Below, piece by piece: positions 48,156-58,193 of a DNA stretch of 64,000 bases (position 1 is the stretch's first letter; each line of letters opens with the position of its first letter). The position numbers were made by a program, and so were the translations under genes. Source of the stretch: an uncultured Alphaproteobacteria bacterium (GTDB lineage: Bacteria; Pseudomonadota; Alphaproteobacteria; Rhodobacterales; Rhodobacteraceae). The notes under the pieces are model-generated. The model saw only the letters and a program-made list of their open reading frames with translations. It did no database searches and was not told where the DNA came from. The stretch covers positions 62,001 to 126,000 of the forward strand of contig CAKMYZ010000003.1 in assembly GCA_929200255.1 (NCBI GenBank), in the 5' to 3' direction.

Positions 48156-49441
48156 TGACACGGATCACCGGTCTGACAACGCATGACCTGCGTTTTCCGA
48201 CGTCCGATGCGCTGGACGGATCGGACGCGATGAACCCCGATCCCGACTATTCGGCCGCCTATGTGGTGCTGGAAACAGACGGGGTGCATGCGGGCCATGG
48301 GCTGACCTTCACAATCGGGCGCGGAAACGACGTTTGCGTTGCTGCGATTACGGCCTTGCGCGACCGGGTTGTTGGGCTTGATCTGGATTGGATCACCGCC
48401 GATATGGGGCGTTTCTGGCGGCACGTCACCGGGGACAGCCAACTGCGCTGGATCGGGCCCGACAAGGGCGCGATGCATCTGGCGACAGGTGCTGTGGTCA
48501 ACGCGGTCTGGGATCTTTGGGCCAAGGAAGCGGGCAAACCAGTTTGGTTACTGGCGGCAGAAATGTCGCCTGAAGATATCGTGCGCCTGATCGATTTTCG
48601 CTACCTGTATGACGCCATCACACCCGATGAGGCGTTGGCGATTTTGCAAAAAGCCGAAGACGGCAAAGCGGCACGGATCGAAACGCTCAAAGCGGAAGGG
48701 TACCCTTGTTATACCACCTCGGCTGGCTGGCTGGGGTATTCTGATGACAAACTGCGTCGCCTGTGCCGCGAAGCGAAAGATGCGGGTTTCACCCATACCA
48801 AGTTCAAGGTTGGCCACGATCTGGATGATGACATCCGCCGCCTGACTATCGCTCGCGAGGAACTGGGTTGGGACATGAGCATCATGATCGACGCCAATCA
48901 GGTCTGGGAGGTGGATCAGGCAATTGACTGGGTCAAGGAACTTGCTTTTGCGAAGCCTCTCTTCATTGAAGAACCCACAAGCCCCGATGACGTATCCGGA
49001 CACCGTGCGATCCGCAAAGGCGTGGCCCCGATCAAGGTCGCCACGGGCGAGATGTGTCAGAACCGGATCATGTTCAAACAGTTCATCAGGGACGGCGCGA
49101 TCGATGTCGTCCAGATCGACAGCTGCCGCATGGGTGGTTTGAACGAGGTGCTTGCCGTGATGCTGATGGCGGCAAAATATGACCTGCCGGTCTGGCCGCA
49201 CGCTGGCGGTGTGGGCCTGTGCGAATATGTGCAGCACATGTCGATGATCGACTATGTGGCGATCACGGGTGAAAAAGATGACAAACGGATCGAATTTGTC
49301 GACCACCTGCATGAACATTTTGTTGATCCCTGCATCGTCGAAAATGGCGCATATCGCGCACCGGAACGGCCGGGGTTTTCCATTGAAATGAAGCCGCAAA
49401 GCATCGCGCAATACACATTCGATCCTGATCAGGAGGGGTAG
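48155..49441 (+). CDS. L-fuconate dehydratase
   Basis: A 428-residue enolase-superfamily enzyme of the L-fuconate dehydratase (ENOSF1/FucD) type. Its long N-terminal half has [14 protein letters not shown] and [12 protein letters not shown]. The catalytic Lys is in HTKFKVGHD, metal ligands in [18 protein letters not shown] and VATGEMCQN, and the His in [12 protein letters not shown]. The length (about 430) separates it from ordinary racemases and matches FucD. It converts L-fuconate to 2-keto-3-deoxy-L-fuconate. Confidence 0.95.
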   Translation: MTRITGLTTHDLRFPTSDALDGSDAMNPDPDYSAAYVVLETDGVHAGHGLTFTIGRGNDVCVAAITALRDRVVGLDLDWITADMGRFWRHVTGDSQLRWIGPDKGAMHLATGAVVNAVWDLWAKEAGKPVWLLAAEMSPEDIVRLIDFRYLYDAITPDEALAILQKAEDGKAARIETLKAEGYPCYTTSAGWLGYSDDKLRRLCREAKDAGFTHTKFKVGHDLDDDIRRLTIAREELGWDMSIMIDANQVWEVDQAIDWVKELAFAKPLFIEEPTSPDDVSGHRAIRKGVAPIKVATGEMCQNRIMFKQFIRDGAIDVVQIDSCRMGGLNEVLAVMLMAAKYDLPVWPHAGGVGLCEYVQHMSMIDYVAITGEKDDKRIEFVDHLHEHFVDPCIVENGAYRAPERPGFSIEMKPQSIAQYTFDPDQEG

Positions 49442-49444
49442 AAA

Positions 49445-50419
49445 ATGAACCTGCAATCCAGGGCAGTGGGCCAAACGGACCTGCGGGTGACGGATGTGTC
49501 TTTTGGTTGCGCCTCTATTGGCAATCTCTTTCGTGAGGTTTCCGACGCGGATGCGCAGGCGGTGCTGCAAGCAGCCTGGGATGCAGGTATTCGGTATTTC
49601 GATACAGCGCCACACTATGGCCGCGGCCTGTCCGAGTCACGCCTGGGCGCGTTTTTGAAGGACAAGCCGCGCGACAGCTTTGTGGTTTCCACCAAGGTGG
49701 GGCGCGTTTTATCGCCCGGTGCCCAACAGCCAGAAGCAGATGGTTTCATCAACCCGCTGCCCAACGACGTGCGCTATGACTATTCCGGTGATGGGATTGA
49801 TGCCGCGTTGGAGGGCAGCCGTGGAAGGTTGGGAATTGATCACATCGACATTGTCTATGTGCATGACATTGGCAGCTACACACACGGCGATGCCAATGCC
49901 GCCCATATGGAGGCGTTCCTTGGTTCCGGTTATGAACGCCTCGTGCGTCTCAAAGAGCAGGGTAAAATCCGCGCATTTGGTCTGGGCGTGAACGAGAATG
50001 AGATATGTCTGGATGTGATGGATCATGGTCCGCTGGACGTCATCCTGCTGGCCGGTCGGCTGACCCTGTTGGACCGCACTGGCGAAGCAGCACTTGTCCC
50101 GGCCTGTCGTGATGCGGGCACATCACTTATCCTGGGTGGGATATTCAATTCAGGAATACTGGCCACTGGTCCTGTTGCAGGGGCAACCTATGATTACGCG
50201 CCAGCACCAAAAGAGATAATGGACAGGGTCACAGTGTTGCAGACCCGTGCCGCAGCGATTGGAATGCCGCTGGCTTCGGCGGCATTGCACTTTGCGCGCC
50301 GGCATCCTGTTGCGGCTTCTGTCTTGCTTGGCACCGCGAATGCCGGAACGTTGGAGCGAAACATTGCGGCACTTGAGTTGCCCGTATCTCCGGGCTTCTC
50401 GACATTCGCCGAAACCTGA
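49445..50419 (+). CDS. Aldo/keto reductase, probable L-fucose (D-threo-aldose) 1-dehydrogenase
   Basis: A 324-residue AKR-fold enzyme. The family motif FDTAPHYGRGLSESRLG carries the catalytic Asp and Tyr, VSTKVGR the Lys, and VYVHDIG the His. This pattern, including the YDYSGDG segment, fits D-threo-aldose dehydrogenases that oxidise L-fucose to L-fucono-1,5-lactone. It is the last gene of the operon, 3 nt after the dehydratase. It would catalyse the first step of the pathway. Confidence 0.9.
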   Translation: MNLQSRAVGQTDLRVTDVSFGCASIGNLFREVSDADAQAVLQAAWDAGIRYFDTAPHYGRGLSESRLGAFLKDKPRDSFVVSTKVGRVLSPGAQQPEADGFINPLPNDVRYDYSGDGIDAALEGSRGRLGIDHIDIVYVHDIGSYTHGDANAAHMEAFLGSGYERLVRLKEQGKIRAFGLGVNENEICLDVMDHGPLDVILLAGRLTLLDRTGEAALVPACRDAGTSLILGGIFNSGILATGPVAGATYDYAPAPKEIMDRVTVLQTRAAAIGMPLASAALHFARRHPVAASVLLGTANAGTLERNIAALELPVSPGFSTFAET

Positions 50420-50470
50420 ACGAAACGGCAGTTTGCCGCGTTGCTGCTCGGCATCGACTATCGTTTGTGC

Positions 50471-51214
50471 CTACTCCATCAGCGCGTCTACGGTGGCACT
50501 GGCCAAAACAGCAGCTTGTCCGTCAATCGTCGCTGTGATGCTACCGCCCGAACTGGTGCCTGCGATAGCGTGCAGTCCCTCGGCCCCAGTTCCGAAAAAC
50601 GCGCCGGTCAGTTGCGCATTGACGGTCACATCCTTGATCCCATCGTTCAGCGTTCCGCCCGCCGAGAAATCCACGGTGTTCGTGGCCCCCGATCCGCCAA
50701 TGGCGCCAGCCGTGATGGCAAGGCTGCCGGTGTAAAGGACCACCTCCATCGGAATGGCGATGCCATCCCTGACAGTAATCGTTTCATAAAAACTACCGGC
50801 CGAGCCGCTAATCGTGCCGCTCATGAAATCCGCAGAGAGTGTTGTCTCGCCCAACAGGTTGACGCCGGCGCGGGGTGATGCCGCAAACAGCGTCATATAG
50901 CCCGCATAGTTAGTGGTGCCGGACACAACGGGCAGATCGTCAAAAGGTGTGACACCATCGTTCCTTGCCATGCCCGCGACGGCCTGCCAGTCCGGCCGGA
51001 AGATGTTGAGGAAGTAATCGCGCCCCGCTGCATCCACGATGTTGAGCGGATCGGGTGGCGGTGGGTCAACAACACCGCCACCGCCGCCATCATCCCCACC
51101 ACCACCGTCGCCGCCTGAACCATTGCCATTGCCCGCGCCGCCACTGCTGCCGCAGGCCGCGACGGTGAGGGCAAGGGCCAAGTACACGCAAAACTGGATA
51201 AATCGGCCCATCAT
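50471..51214 (-). CDS. Lipoprotein with transferrin-binding-protein-like barrel
   Basis: A 247-residue lipoprotein: signal sequence with lipobox LTVAAC (Cys about residue 21), a flexible Gly/Asp-rich linker (GSSGGAGNGNGSGGDGGGGD), then a proline spacer and a beta-rich domain ending LTGAFFGTGAEGLHAIAGT. That last segment resembles the small beta-barrels of TbpB-like surface lipoproteins (GxFxGxxAxExGG). The start ATG 51214 has AGGTG upstream. A surface-exposed binding role is plausible; the partner is unknown and no transferrin receptor is in the window. It is divergent from the H-type lectin gene. Confidence 0.65.
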   Translation of the reverse strand: MMGRFIQFCVYLALALTVAACGSSGGAGNGNGSGGDGGGGDDGGGGGVVDPPPPDPLNIVDAAGRDYFLNIFRPDWQAVAGMARNDGVTPFDDLPVVSGTTNYAGYMTLFAASPRAGVNLLGETTLSADFMSGTISGSAGSFYETITVRDGIAIPMEVVLYTGSLAITAGAIGGSGATNTVDFSAGGTLNDGIKDVTVNAQLTGAFFGTGAEGLHAIAGTSSGGSITATIDGQAAVLASATVDALME

Positions 51215-51243
51215 GGCAACAATCACCTAGCATTTTACACAAG

Positions 51244-51283
51244 TTAAAGTTTAGTTAGCGGAAAGTTGTTAACTAAAAGTTAT
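51244..51283. promoter_or_regulatory. Two near-CtrA sites in a divergent promoter region
   Basis: TTAA-AGTTTAG-TTAG (51244-51258) and TTAA-CTAAAAG-TTAT (51269-51283) each match the CtrA consensus at seven of eight fixed positions. They lie between the lipoprotein and lectin genes, 25 bp apart. Confidence 0.3.
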
Positions 51284-51351
51284 CATTTGCCCGGCGGAAC
51301 GGAACCATGGTTGCCATGGTGCGGGACGCGAAGACGAGGTAGAGGGTCAGT

Positions 51352-51702
51352 ATGCGTCGGTTTCACAGCAGCTTGGTTGGGATTGATCACGGTGATGTGG
51401 TCATGTTTTCGGACTTCGAAGACGACGGTCAGATGTGGCGTGGTGAAGGTCCGCGCCAGTCACGGGCACCGGTGATATTCCAACAAAGCTATGCCGCAGC
51501 CCCGCATGTGCAGGTCGCCATTTCGATGTGGGACATTTCCAACAACAGCAACATCCGCGCAGATGTGCAGGCCGAGAACATCACCGAAAAGGGTTTTGAT
51601 ATCGTGTTTCGCACCTGGGCAGATACGCAGGTCGCGCGTGTGCGCGTGGCCTGGACGTCATTTGGTGAGCTGCCCAATGATGATGGATGGGAATTGTACT
51701 AG
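51352..51702 (+). CDS. H-type lectin domain protein
   Basis: A 116-residue protein matching the H-type lectin domain: VVMFSDFEDDGQMW, VIFQQSYAAAPHVQVAISMWD, and FRTWADTQVARVRVAWTSFG. These small domains bind sugars such as N-acetylgalactosamine in other organisms. No signal peptide is seen. AGAGGG precedes the start by 5 nt. It is convergent with prs. Function is unknown in bacteria; a link with the surface-polysaccharide genes is possible but only inferred. Confidence 0.85.
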   Translation: MRRFHSSLVGIDHGDVVMFSDFEDDGQMWRGEGPRQSRAPVIFQQSYAAAPHVQVAISMWDISNNSNIRADVQAENITEKGFDIVFRTWADTQVARVRVAWTSFGELPNDDGWELY

Positions 51703-51705
51703 CGC

Positions 51706-52725
51706 CTACTCAGCGGCATAAAGCCCTTCGTAGATTGGTCCCAGCGTCTTGTGATCAAAGAGTGATGACACCGATGTGCCGTTCCACGTGTTCAGGATCG
51801 CTTGTGCGAACATTGGTGCCGTGGGCACGATACGGATATTCTTGCAACCCTTCACGGCGCTTGTTGCCTCGATCGTGTCGGTGATCACAAGGCTTTTCAT
51901 CACGGATTTTGACACACGCTCTACTGCAGGGCCAGAGAGTACGCCGTGCGTGATGTAGGAATGTACCTCTTTCGCGCCGTTCTCCATCAGCACTTCAGCC
52001 GCTTTGCACAATGTTCCGGCGGTATCCACGATGTCGTCTACGATGACGCAAACCTTATCCTTCACGTCACCAATCACGGTCATTTCGGCCACTTCGCCGG
52101 GCTTGCCGCGACGTTTATCAACGATGGATAGGGGCGCACCAATGCGCTGCGCCAGATCGCGGGCACGGGCCACGCCGCCGACATCCGGGGACACGACCAT
52201 GACCTCTTCGAGCTTACCGCGGAAATGATGCATCGCATCCAGCGCGTAGATGGGCGAAGCATAGAGGTTATCCACCGGAATATCGAAAAAGCCCTGAATT
52301 TGCGTGGCGTGCAAATCCAGGGTCAAAACGCGTTCGATACCGGCTTCTACGATCATATTCGACACCAGCTTGGCCGTGATCGGGGTGCGGGCCTTGGATC
52401 GGCGATCCTGACGCGCGTAACCAAAGTAAGGGATCACTGCGGTGATGCGCGCGGCAGAGGACCGGCGCAGGGCATCAGCGATAATCAACAGCTCCATCAG
52501 ATTGTCATTGGCGGGGTTTGATGTGGGCTGGACGATAAACATATCCTCGCCGCGCACGTTCTCGAACACTTCGACGAAGACTTCCCCGTCGTTGAACCGT
52601 TCCACCCGCGCATCACACAGCCCCACGTCCATGCCACGATGCATTGACATGCGCCGCGCGATCGCTTTCGCCAACGGCTGGTTTGCATTGCCTGAGATCA
52701 GCTTGGGCTCGAACATTGTGGGCAT
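51706..52725 (-). CDS. prs: Ribose-phosphate pyrophosphokinase
   Basis: A 339-residue PRPP synthase. [16 protein letters not shown], the ATP-site [31 protein letters not shown] and the PRPP loop [13 protein letters not shown] are canonical. I placed the start at ATG 52725 (MPTMFEPKL); the longer frame overlaps the promoter of the divergent isomerase gene. It makes PRPP for nucleotide, histidine and tryptophan synthesis. Confidence 0.97.
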   Translation of the reverse strand: MPTMFEPKLISGNANQPLAKAIARRMSMHRGMDVGLCDARVERFNDGEVFVEVFENVRGEDMFIVQPTSNPANDNLMELLIIADALRRSSAARITAVIPYFGYARQDRRSKARTPITAKLVSNMIVEAGIERVLTLDLHATQIQGFFDIPVDNLYASPIYALDAMHHFRGKLEEVMVVSPDVGGVARARDLAQRIGAPLSIVDKRRGKPGEVAEMTVIGDVKDKVCVIVDDIVDTAGTLCKAAEVLMENGAKEVHSYITHGVLSGPAVERVSKSVMKSLVITDTIEATSAVKGCKNIRIVPTAPMFAQAILNTWNGTSVSSLFDHKTLGPIYEGLYAAE

Positions 52726-52843
52726 TGGGGGGTCCTTTGGCAGAAGGTCAGGGTTACGTGCATGTAACAGATTCGTGGCGTTGACACCGGGTAGCACAAG
52801 CGTAGCCTCGCGCAAAGAATTCCAAGGCCCAAGGACAGAGAAA

Positions 52844-53440
52844 ATGCCCCACATCGACTACTACTTTGCAACACTTTCGCCCTACACATACCTGAGCGGA
52901 ACCCGACCAGCCGAGATCGCCAAAAAACATGGGGCGACGATCACCTATAAGCCGCTTGATATCATGGGGTTGTTTGGGCGCACCGGCGGCACGCCACCCA
53001 AGGACCGCCATCCCAACAGGCAGGAATACCGGCTGCAAGATATGGCGCGGCGCGCGAAACTTCTGGGGCGGCCGCTGAACACCAAACCGATGTTCTGGCC
53101 AACCAATGGTGCGCCGTCTGCCTATGCGATTATCGCTGCCCAGAATGCAGGTGCGGATGTGGCCGAACTGGTCATGGCTTTTGGCGCGGCCTGCTGGGCA
53201 GAGGAGCGTGACATCAGCCAGGATGATGTTGTGCGTGACTGCCTGGAAAAGTCCGGGTTTGATCCGGCACTGGCCGACCGCGATATGCTGACCAGCGCTG
53301 AAACCTTTGGTAAGAACCTCGAAGATGCGGTGAACGCCGGTGCTTTTGGCGCGCCGTTCTTTATCACGGACACCGATCAGCGGTTCTGGGGTGAAGACCG
53401 CCTTGACGATCTGGATGCCTATCTGGCCGGCACGATCTAA
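52844..53440 (+). CDS. 2-hydroxychromene-2-carboxylate isomerase-like (DsbA-fold) protein
   Basis: A 198-residue thioredoxin-fold protein of the HCCA isomerase/kappa-GST group. [14 protein letters not shown] shows the Ser in place of the Cys of DsbA, and [24 protein letters not shown] is the typical C-terminal cis-Pro region. AAGGACAGAG precedes the ATG. Such proteins use glutathione in isomerisation of aromatic intermediates; the substrate here is not known. Its TAA overlaps the next start as TAATG. Confidence 0.9.
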   Translation: MPHIDYYFATLSPYTYLSGTRPAEIAKKHGATITYKPLDIMGLFGRTGGTPPKDRHPNRQEYRLQDMARRAKLLGRPLNTKPMFWPTNGAPSAYAIIAAQNAGADVAELVMAFGAACWAEERDISQDDVVRDCLEKSGFDPALADRDMLTSAETFGKNLEDAVNAGAFGAPFFITDTDQRFWGEDRLDDLDAYLAGTI

Positions 53441-54231
53441 TGCTCACCGTCTCGGGCCATCAGGTCCATCGCGTGACTGCGGGCGAGGGCACGCCTGCTG
53501 TCATGGTCCATTGCGCGTTGATGCGGCATCAGGCCCTGCTGCCGCTGGCGAAGGCCATCGGAGGGCAGGTCACTTTGATTGACATGCCAGGTCACGGACA
53601 AAGCGGCCCTTGGGATGGAAAGCAGGACTATCAGAAGCTGGTTGCCGCCGCTGCCGCGGCTTGCTGTGATGGGCCAACGCATCTGATTGGGCATTCCTTT
53701 GGCGCGACGGCCGCCTTGCGGCTGGCCGTTACGCAACCTGATCTGGTGAATCGCCTGACGCTGATCGAACCGGTGTATTTTGCTGCGGCAAAGGGAACAG
53801 CGGAACATGCGGCACATGCCAGGGCGTTTCGTCCCTTCATCTCGGCCATGCTGATGGGGGACGAGGAACGCGCAGCAGAAGTCTTTAACGGGCTATGGGG
53901 TGACGCAACCTGGGGTGACATCTCTGCGCGCAGACGCAGTTATCTGGTTGAGCGCGTGCATCTGGTTGTCGCTGGTGGCGCTGAGATTGAAGAAGATGCG
54001 GACGGGATCACCTCAGCCGCACGTCTGGGCGCGCTTGAGATCCCCGTCACTCTGATCCGGGGTGGGGCAACCCAGCCGGTTATCGTGGCCATACATGCGG
54101 CACTGATCGCGCGCATCCCGGATGCGGTTGATCATGTCGTTGCCGGTGCGGGTCATATGCTGCCGGTCGATCGGGCGCATGTCGCCGAAGTTGCCGCCAT
54201 TATCCGCGCAGCAGATCCAGAAACTGGCTGA
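53440..54231 (+). CDS. Alpha/beta hydrolase
   Basis: A 263-residue alpha/beta-hydrolase. MPGHGQSG gives the strand-4 region, GHSFGATAAL the nucleophile Ser, and VAGAGHMLPVDR the catalytic His. The start is coupled (TAATG) to the isomerase gene. The 3' end overlaps the convergent threonine aldolase gene by 32 nt. Substrate unknown; esterases and C-C hydrolases share these features. Confidence 0.88.
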   Translation: MLTVSGHQVHRVTAGEGTPAVMVHCALMRHQALLPLAKAIGGQVTLIDMPGHGQSGPWDGKQDYQKLVAAAAAACCDGPTHLIGHSFGATAALRLAVTQPDLVNRLTLIEPVYFAAAKGTAEHAAHARAFRPFISAMLMGDEERAAEVFNGLWGDATWGDISARRRSYLVERVHLVVAGGAEIEEDADGITSAARLGALEIPVTLIRGGATQPVIVAIHAALIARIPDAVDHVVAGAGHMLPVDRAHVAEVAAIIRAADPETG

Positions 54232-55246
54232 CGTGGTCGCTGGTGATTGACCAATCACAGACCAACCGCCCGATCAGTTGTTCGTCGGGATCCCCGGTGT
54301 CAGGCTCCCCATTCATCACATAGTAGACCGCTCCCGCATCCAGCATACGCTTGTGCTCGCGGCGAGGCATTTCGGAGAAGATCATATTGGCCTGCGGTTC
54401 AAAAAGTATCTGCGCAGTGCTGTACTTGCGCAGGCCCTCGGCCAGTTGAACACACCGGGCGTTTGCGGCGCGCGCCAGGTCCAACCACAGCCCATCCGCA
54501 AGGTAGGCCTGCATCTGTGCAGACAGATAGCGGTGCTTGGACAAAAGATGCCCACCTCGTTTGCGGCGTAACTCAAATTCCCAGGCAAGCTCTGGGTCAA
54601 AGATCACACAAGCCTCAACCCCCAGCGCACCGTTCTTGGTTCCGCCAAAGCTGACGGCATCAATGCCGGCTTTCCACGACATCTCGGCGGGCGAACAATC
54701 CAGTGCAGTCAGCGCATTGGCAAAACGAGCCCCATCGAGATGGGCTTTCATCCCGAAATCCTGGGCTGTTGCGGTCAGCGCGCGCAGTTCCTCCAATGTG
54801 TAAATCGTGCCTTTCTCGGTCACCTGCGTGATCGATAAGGGGCCGCGCTGGGGGCCATGCACGCCGCGGTTTTCTTCGCCAAGGATCTTGGAACGCAAAT
54901 CATCGGCGGTCATCTTGCCATCCGGCGCGGGCACCAGCGTCAGCTTAGCCCCGGTATAGAATTCCGGTGCGTTGCATTCGTCTTCGTGGATATGCGCGCA
55001 GCTACTGCAAAAGATCGTCTGCCAAGGTTGCGCCATTGTGCCCAGCAAGACGGAGTTTGCCGCCGTGCCATTGATGATCAGATAGACGGCGGCCTGTGGC
55101 GCCTCAAACACTGCGCGGACCTGCTCGCGGACCTCATCCATGATCGGATCTGCACCATATCCCATGGCGTAGCCCTCGTTGGCGGCGATCAGCGCCTCCA
55201 TCACTTTGGGGTGGGCTGGTCCAGCGTTGTCTGAAGCAAAATACAT
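54200..55246 (-). CDS. Low-specificity L-threonine aldolase
   Basis: A 348-residue PLP-dependent fold-type I enzyme (LtaE/GLY1 family). FASDNAGPAHPKV begins the family signature, and the PLP lysine is in SFGGTKNGALGVE. HLDGARFANAL is also typical. It cleaves threonine and allo-threonine to glycine and acetaldehyde. It follows the ycgN-like gene closely on the minus strand (gap about 0 nt), suggesting co-transcription. Confidence 0.95.
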   Translation of the reverse strand: MYFASDNAGPAHPKVMEALIAANEGYAMGYGADPIMDEVREQVRAVFEAPQAAVYLIINGTAANSVLLGTMAQPWQTIFCSSCAHIHEDECNAPEFYTGAKLTLVPAPDGKMTADDLRSKILGEENRGVHGPQRGPLSITQVTEKGTIYTLEELRALTATAQDFGMKAHLDGARFANALTALDCSPAEMSWKAGIDAVSFGGTKNGALGVEACVIFDPELAWEFELRRKRGGHLLSKHRYLSAQMQAYLADGLWLDLARAANARCVQLAEGLRKYSTAQILFEPQANMIFSEMPRREHKRMLDAGAVYYVMNGEPDTGDPDEQLIGRLVCDWSITSDHVSQFLDLLRG

Positions 55247-55714
55247 CTAATGGGGCTCCTCGATGATATAGTTATCCCAGTCGTCTTCATCGACGTCGAA
55301 TTCGGGCACGGTCATCCCCTTCACAGAGACGCCAGCGGTATGGACGGACGCCGGATCGCCAGAGATCAGCGGATGCCAGTCGTACAGGGCGCGCCGCTCA
55401 TAGACCAGTCGATACCCGCAGGTGCGGGGCAGCCAGTACAGGTTCTTGGCGATTGTTTTTGGGGTCAGAACGATGCATTCGGGCACATAATTGTGCCGGT
55501 CTTTGTAGTTCGTGCAAAGGCAGCTTTCATTGTCGAGCAAGCGACACGCCACGCGGGTGAGAGCGACAGTGCCTTCCTCATCTTCGAGTTTGTTCAGACA
55601 ACATTTCCCGCAACCATCGCAAAGCGCTTCCCATTCCTTTTGGTTCAGCTCTGACATCGCTTTGGTTTCCCAAAATCGGTCAGCCAGCCCATTGCGCGGG
55701 ATTTCAGCGCACAT
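55247..55714 (-). CDS. YcgN/UPF0260-family protein
   Basis: A 155-residue cysteine-rich protein: LCDGCGKCCLNK near residue 36, NESCLCTNY and VPECIVL. This spacing is that of the YkgJ/YcgN putative zinc- or iron-chelating family. I chose the start at 55714 (MCAEIPRNG) because RFWETKAMSEL, which aligns with the family N-terminus, would be lost at ATG 55657, and because the length then matches E. coli YcgN (about 153). It overlaps the ribF end by 11 nt. Confidence 0.85.
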   Translation of the reverse strand: MCAEIPRNGLADRFWETKAMSELNQKEWEALCDGCGKCCLNKLEDEEGTVALTRVACRLLDNESCLCTNYKDRHNYVPECIVLTPKTIAKNLYWLPRTCGYRLVYERRALYDWHPLISGDPASVHTAGVSVKGMTVPEFDVDEDDWDNYIIEEPH

Positions 55715-56645
55715 CGCTGAGGACCTTGCGGGCTTTGGTGCAGTCATCATCCATTTGCGTGATCAGCGCATCAAGGCCGTCGAACTTTAGCTCGGGGCGG
55801 AGGAAGTCGACAAGTGCAACCGATAGGGTGGCACCATAGAGATCGCCTTTGAAATCAAAGATGAAGGTTTCGCAATTTGGGGTGTTTTCGCCAAACATCG
55901 GGCGCACGCCGATCGAGGCAGCCCCGTCATAGGTGCCTTTGTGCGGGCCGTCCAACACGTCGACCTTCACCGCATAGACGCCAAACTTGGGCGGATGCAG
56001 GCCGGTGATCGACATGTTCGCAGTTGGATATCCCAAGGCGCGTCCGCGCTGGTCGCCGCGGATCACTTCACCTTCGATCCGATGCCAATGCCCCAGCATC
56101 GCGGCAGCGTCACGTGGTTTCCCATCCGTGAGAGCCGCACGGATCGCAGTTGAGGAGACGTTGCCATTGTCCAGTGCAACGATGGGGGTAATCGTGACGC
56201 CAAAGCCCATTTCTTTGCCATATGCGGTCAGATGGTCGACGGTGCCCGTCCGGCCCTGTCCAAAACAGAAATCGGCACCTACCACGATATGGGCAAGGCC
56301 CAGTTGATCCGCGATGATATCTTGCGCGAAATCGCGCGGTGTCAGGCTGGCAAGGCTGGCGTTGAAGGGCACCTCATAGAGCTTTTCGACGCCCAGTTTC
56401 GCCAATCTGTTCGCACGTGCCTCTGCGTTCATCAGGCGAAAGGGTGTGCTGTCCTTGCTGAAATAGCTGCGTGGGTGCGGTTCAAACGTCATGATCCCCA
56501 GTGGCGCATCTGCGGCCTTCGCCGCCTTGCGCGTCAGATCGATGACGGCTTGATGGCCGATATGCACGCCGTCGAAATTGCCGATGGCCGCAGCAGCGCC
56601 ACGGTCAGCAGGATCGATAAAAACGGTGTCACGGATAATGCGCAT
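55704..56645 (-). CDS. ribF: Bifunctional riboflavin kinase / FAD synthetase
   Basis: A 313-residue RibF. The N-terminal nucleotidyltransferase domain has AAIGNFDGVHIGHQA, and TFEPHPRSYF; the riboflavin kinase domain begins GHWHRIEGEVIRGDQRGR with the GYPTANM motif. Start ATG 56645 gives a normal length. It turns riboflavin into FMN and FAD. It is followed by the ycgN-like and threonine aldolase genes on the same strand. Confidence 0.96.
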   Translation of the reverse strand: MRIIRDTVFIDPADRGAAAAIGNFDGVHIGHQAVIDLTRKAAKAADAPLGIMTFEPHPRSYFSKDSTPFRLMNAEARANRLAKLGVEKLYEVPFNASLASLTPRDFAQDIIADQLGLAHIVVGADFCFGQGRTGTVDHLTAYGKEMGFGVTITPIVALDNGNVSSTAIRAALTDGKPRDAAAMLGHWHRIEGEVIRGDQRGRALGYPTANMSITGLHPPKFGVYAVKVDVLDGPHKGTYDGAASIGVRPMFGENTPNCETFIFDFKGDLYGATLSVALVDFLRPELKFDGLDALITQMDDDCTKARKVLSDVR

Positions 56646-56739
56646 GGCTTTGCGTAGCGGACCGCGCAAAGGCGTGCAAGCGTCGCTTATCAGCCCTTCC
56701 GGGCTTCTGCGCGATGAAAGCCGGCAGGCTTGAAAAGCA

Positions 56740-57183
56740 TCAGTCGAATTTGCGGGATGGGGCCAGCACGGTGGCTTCGCCAGCCAGCACTTTTTTGTCA
56801 TTCACGATGCAGCGCGTGTCCATTTTTACCCGACGCCTGGCGTGGTCAATCTCAGTCACTTCCACCTCAGCGAGGACCATGTCGCCGGGGCGCACGGGGG
56901 CGAGAAATTTCAGGCTTTGACCGAGGTAGACTGTGCCGTGGCCGGGCAGTTGTTCACCGATCACAGCACTGACCAGACCGGCGGTCAGCATGCCATGGGC
57001 GATACGACCGCCAAAGTTGGTGTCCTGCGCATAGTCATCGTCCAGATGCACCGGGTTCCGGTCGGTGGAAACATCTGCGAACATCTCAATATCGCGGTCG
57101 GTGATTACCTTGCGAAGTGATCGGGTCATCCCGATTTCGATATCTTCGATGCAGATCGTACCGCGGGGTGCGTTATCTAACAT
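56740..57183 (-). CDS. MaoC-like (R)-enoyl-CoA hydratase-type protein
   Basis: A 147-residue hot-dog fold protein. The hydratase motif DRNPVHLDDDYAQDTNFGGRIAHGM supplies the Asp and His, and VLAEVEVTEIDHARRRVKMDT follows. GTGGAG 7 nt upstream supports ATG 57183 over 57195. It may hydrate trans-2-enoyl-CoA in fatty-acid or polyhydroxyalkanoate metabolism. It lies 94 nt before ribF. Confidence 0.9.
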   Translation of the reverse strand: MLDNAPRGTICIEDIEIGMTRSLRKVITDRDIEMFADVSTDRNPVHLDDDYAQDTNFGGRIAHGMLTAGLVSAVIGEQLPGHGTVYLGQSLKFLAPVRPGDMVLAEVEVTEIDHARRRVKMDTRCIVNDKKVLAGEATVLAPSRKFD

Positions 57184-57288
57184 ATCAGGCTCCACCAGGA
57201 AACAAAAAGTCCAACATCAAATCGATATTGAAATTTTATTACTTTGCGAGCGCAGAAAGATCAAGTGATTCTTGCGCGTGAGCGGGCC

Positions 57289-58164
57289 TTATCGCAGGTG
57301 TCCGATGGTGTAGGTCGCGCTCATCTGTTGATCGTTCAGATAAGTCGCCAGCGCATCGGGGTTCGGTTGCCGATCTGTCTTGGTTTCCTTGGCGGCCAGA
57401 CCGCCGGAAATAAACAAAACATCCAAATCCTCTTGCACACCGCCCAGAACATCGGTCCCAACCCCATCACCAATGGCGATAATGCGCGGATCGGATGGCG
57501 CGTTGGTTAATGCAGCGAGCCGTCGCCGGGCAAGATCGTAGATGGGCGGGTGCGGTTTCCCGAAATAGAGGCTTTCGCCACCCATTTCAGTATAGAGTGC
57601 TGCCAGCGCACCGGCGCACCATTCGCGCACCTCGCCCCGGTCAACGATGATGTCGGGATTGGCGCAGAGCAGTTTGAGCCCCTTTTGTTTGGCATAAAGA
57701 AACTTTGGCCGGTTCACGTCCACATCGGCCATCGGATCAAAGGGGCCACAGCAGACAATACCTTCAGCGTCTTCCAGCGCGACCTTTTGGATGTTCACCG
57801 GATTATCGATGATTTTCAAAGGTTTAAAAAAATCATCGTCCCGAGGGCTTTCGCCCATGAACCATATCTTTTCGCCCACGATACCCCGGAACATGGCCGC
57901 CCGCGCACTATCGCCAGAGGTCGCGATTGCGTCCCAGGCATCATCCGGCACGCCCAGCCCGTTGATCTGCCGCGCCACGCTGTCCCATGGCCTGGGGGAA
58001 TTGGTGACGAGAACAACGACCCCCCCCGCAGCACGGTAGGTCTGCATTGCAGCCACGGCATCTGGCAGTGCTGTCACGCCGTTATGCATACAGCCCCACA
58101 GGTCAACAAAAGCGGCGTCATACTGCCCCGAGATGTCTGCGAAGCGGTCGATTATCTGGGTCAT
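57289..58164 (-). CDS. HAD-superfamily hydrolase (TIGR01459/NagD-like)
   Basis: A 291-residue class IIA HAD hydrolase. FVDLWGCMHNG is motif I with Asp, LVTNSPRP motif II, LYFGKPHPPIYDLARRR contains the Lys, and IAIGDGVGTDVLGG motif III/IV. It resembles the TIGR01459 family of alphaproteobacteria, whose substrate is not established; related NagD enzymes dephosphorylate nucleotides and sugars. Its upstream region carries the phased TGTAC repeats. Confidence 0.88.
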   Translation of the reverse strand: MTQIIDRFADISGQYDAAFVDLWGCMHNGVTALPDAVAAMQTYRAAGGVVVLVTNSPRPWDSVARQINGLGVPDDAWDAIATSGDSARAAMFRGIVGEKIWFMGESPRDDDFFKPLKIIDNPVNIQKVALEDAEGIVCCGPFDPMADVDVNRPKFLYAKQKGLKLLCANPDIIVDRGEVREWCAGALAALYTEMGGESLYFGKPHPPIYDLARRRLAALTNAPSDPRIIAIGDGVGTDVLGGVQEDLDVLFISGGLAAKETKTDRQPNPDALATYLNDQQMSATYTIGHLR

Positions 58165-58193
58165 TTGTTAACCTTTTGGGGCCGTATGGAATG

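Noticed and set aside
48548..49615. 355-residue minus-strand ORF opposite L-fuconate dehydratase
   Set aside because: Shadow of the dehydratase frame; sequence not protein-like and no ribosome binding site.
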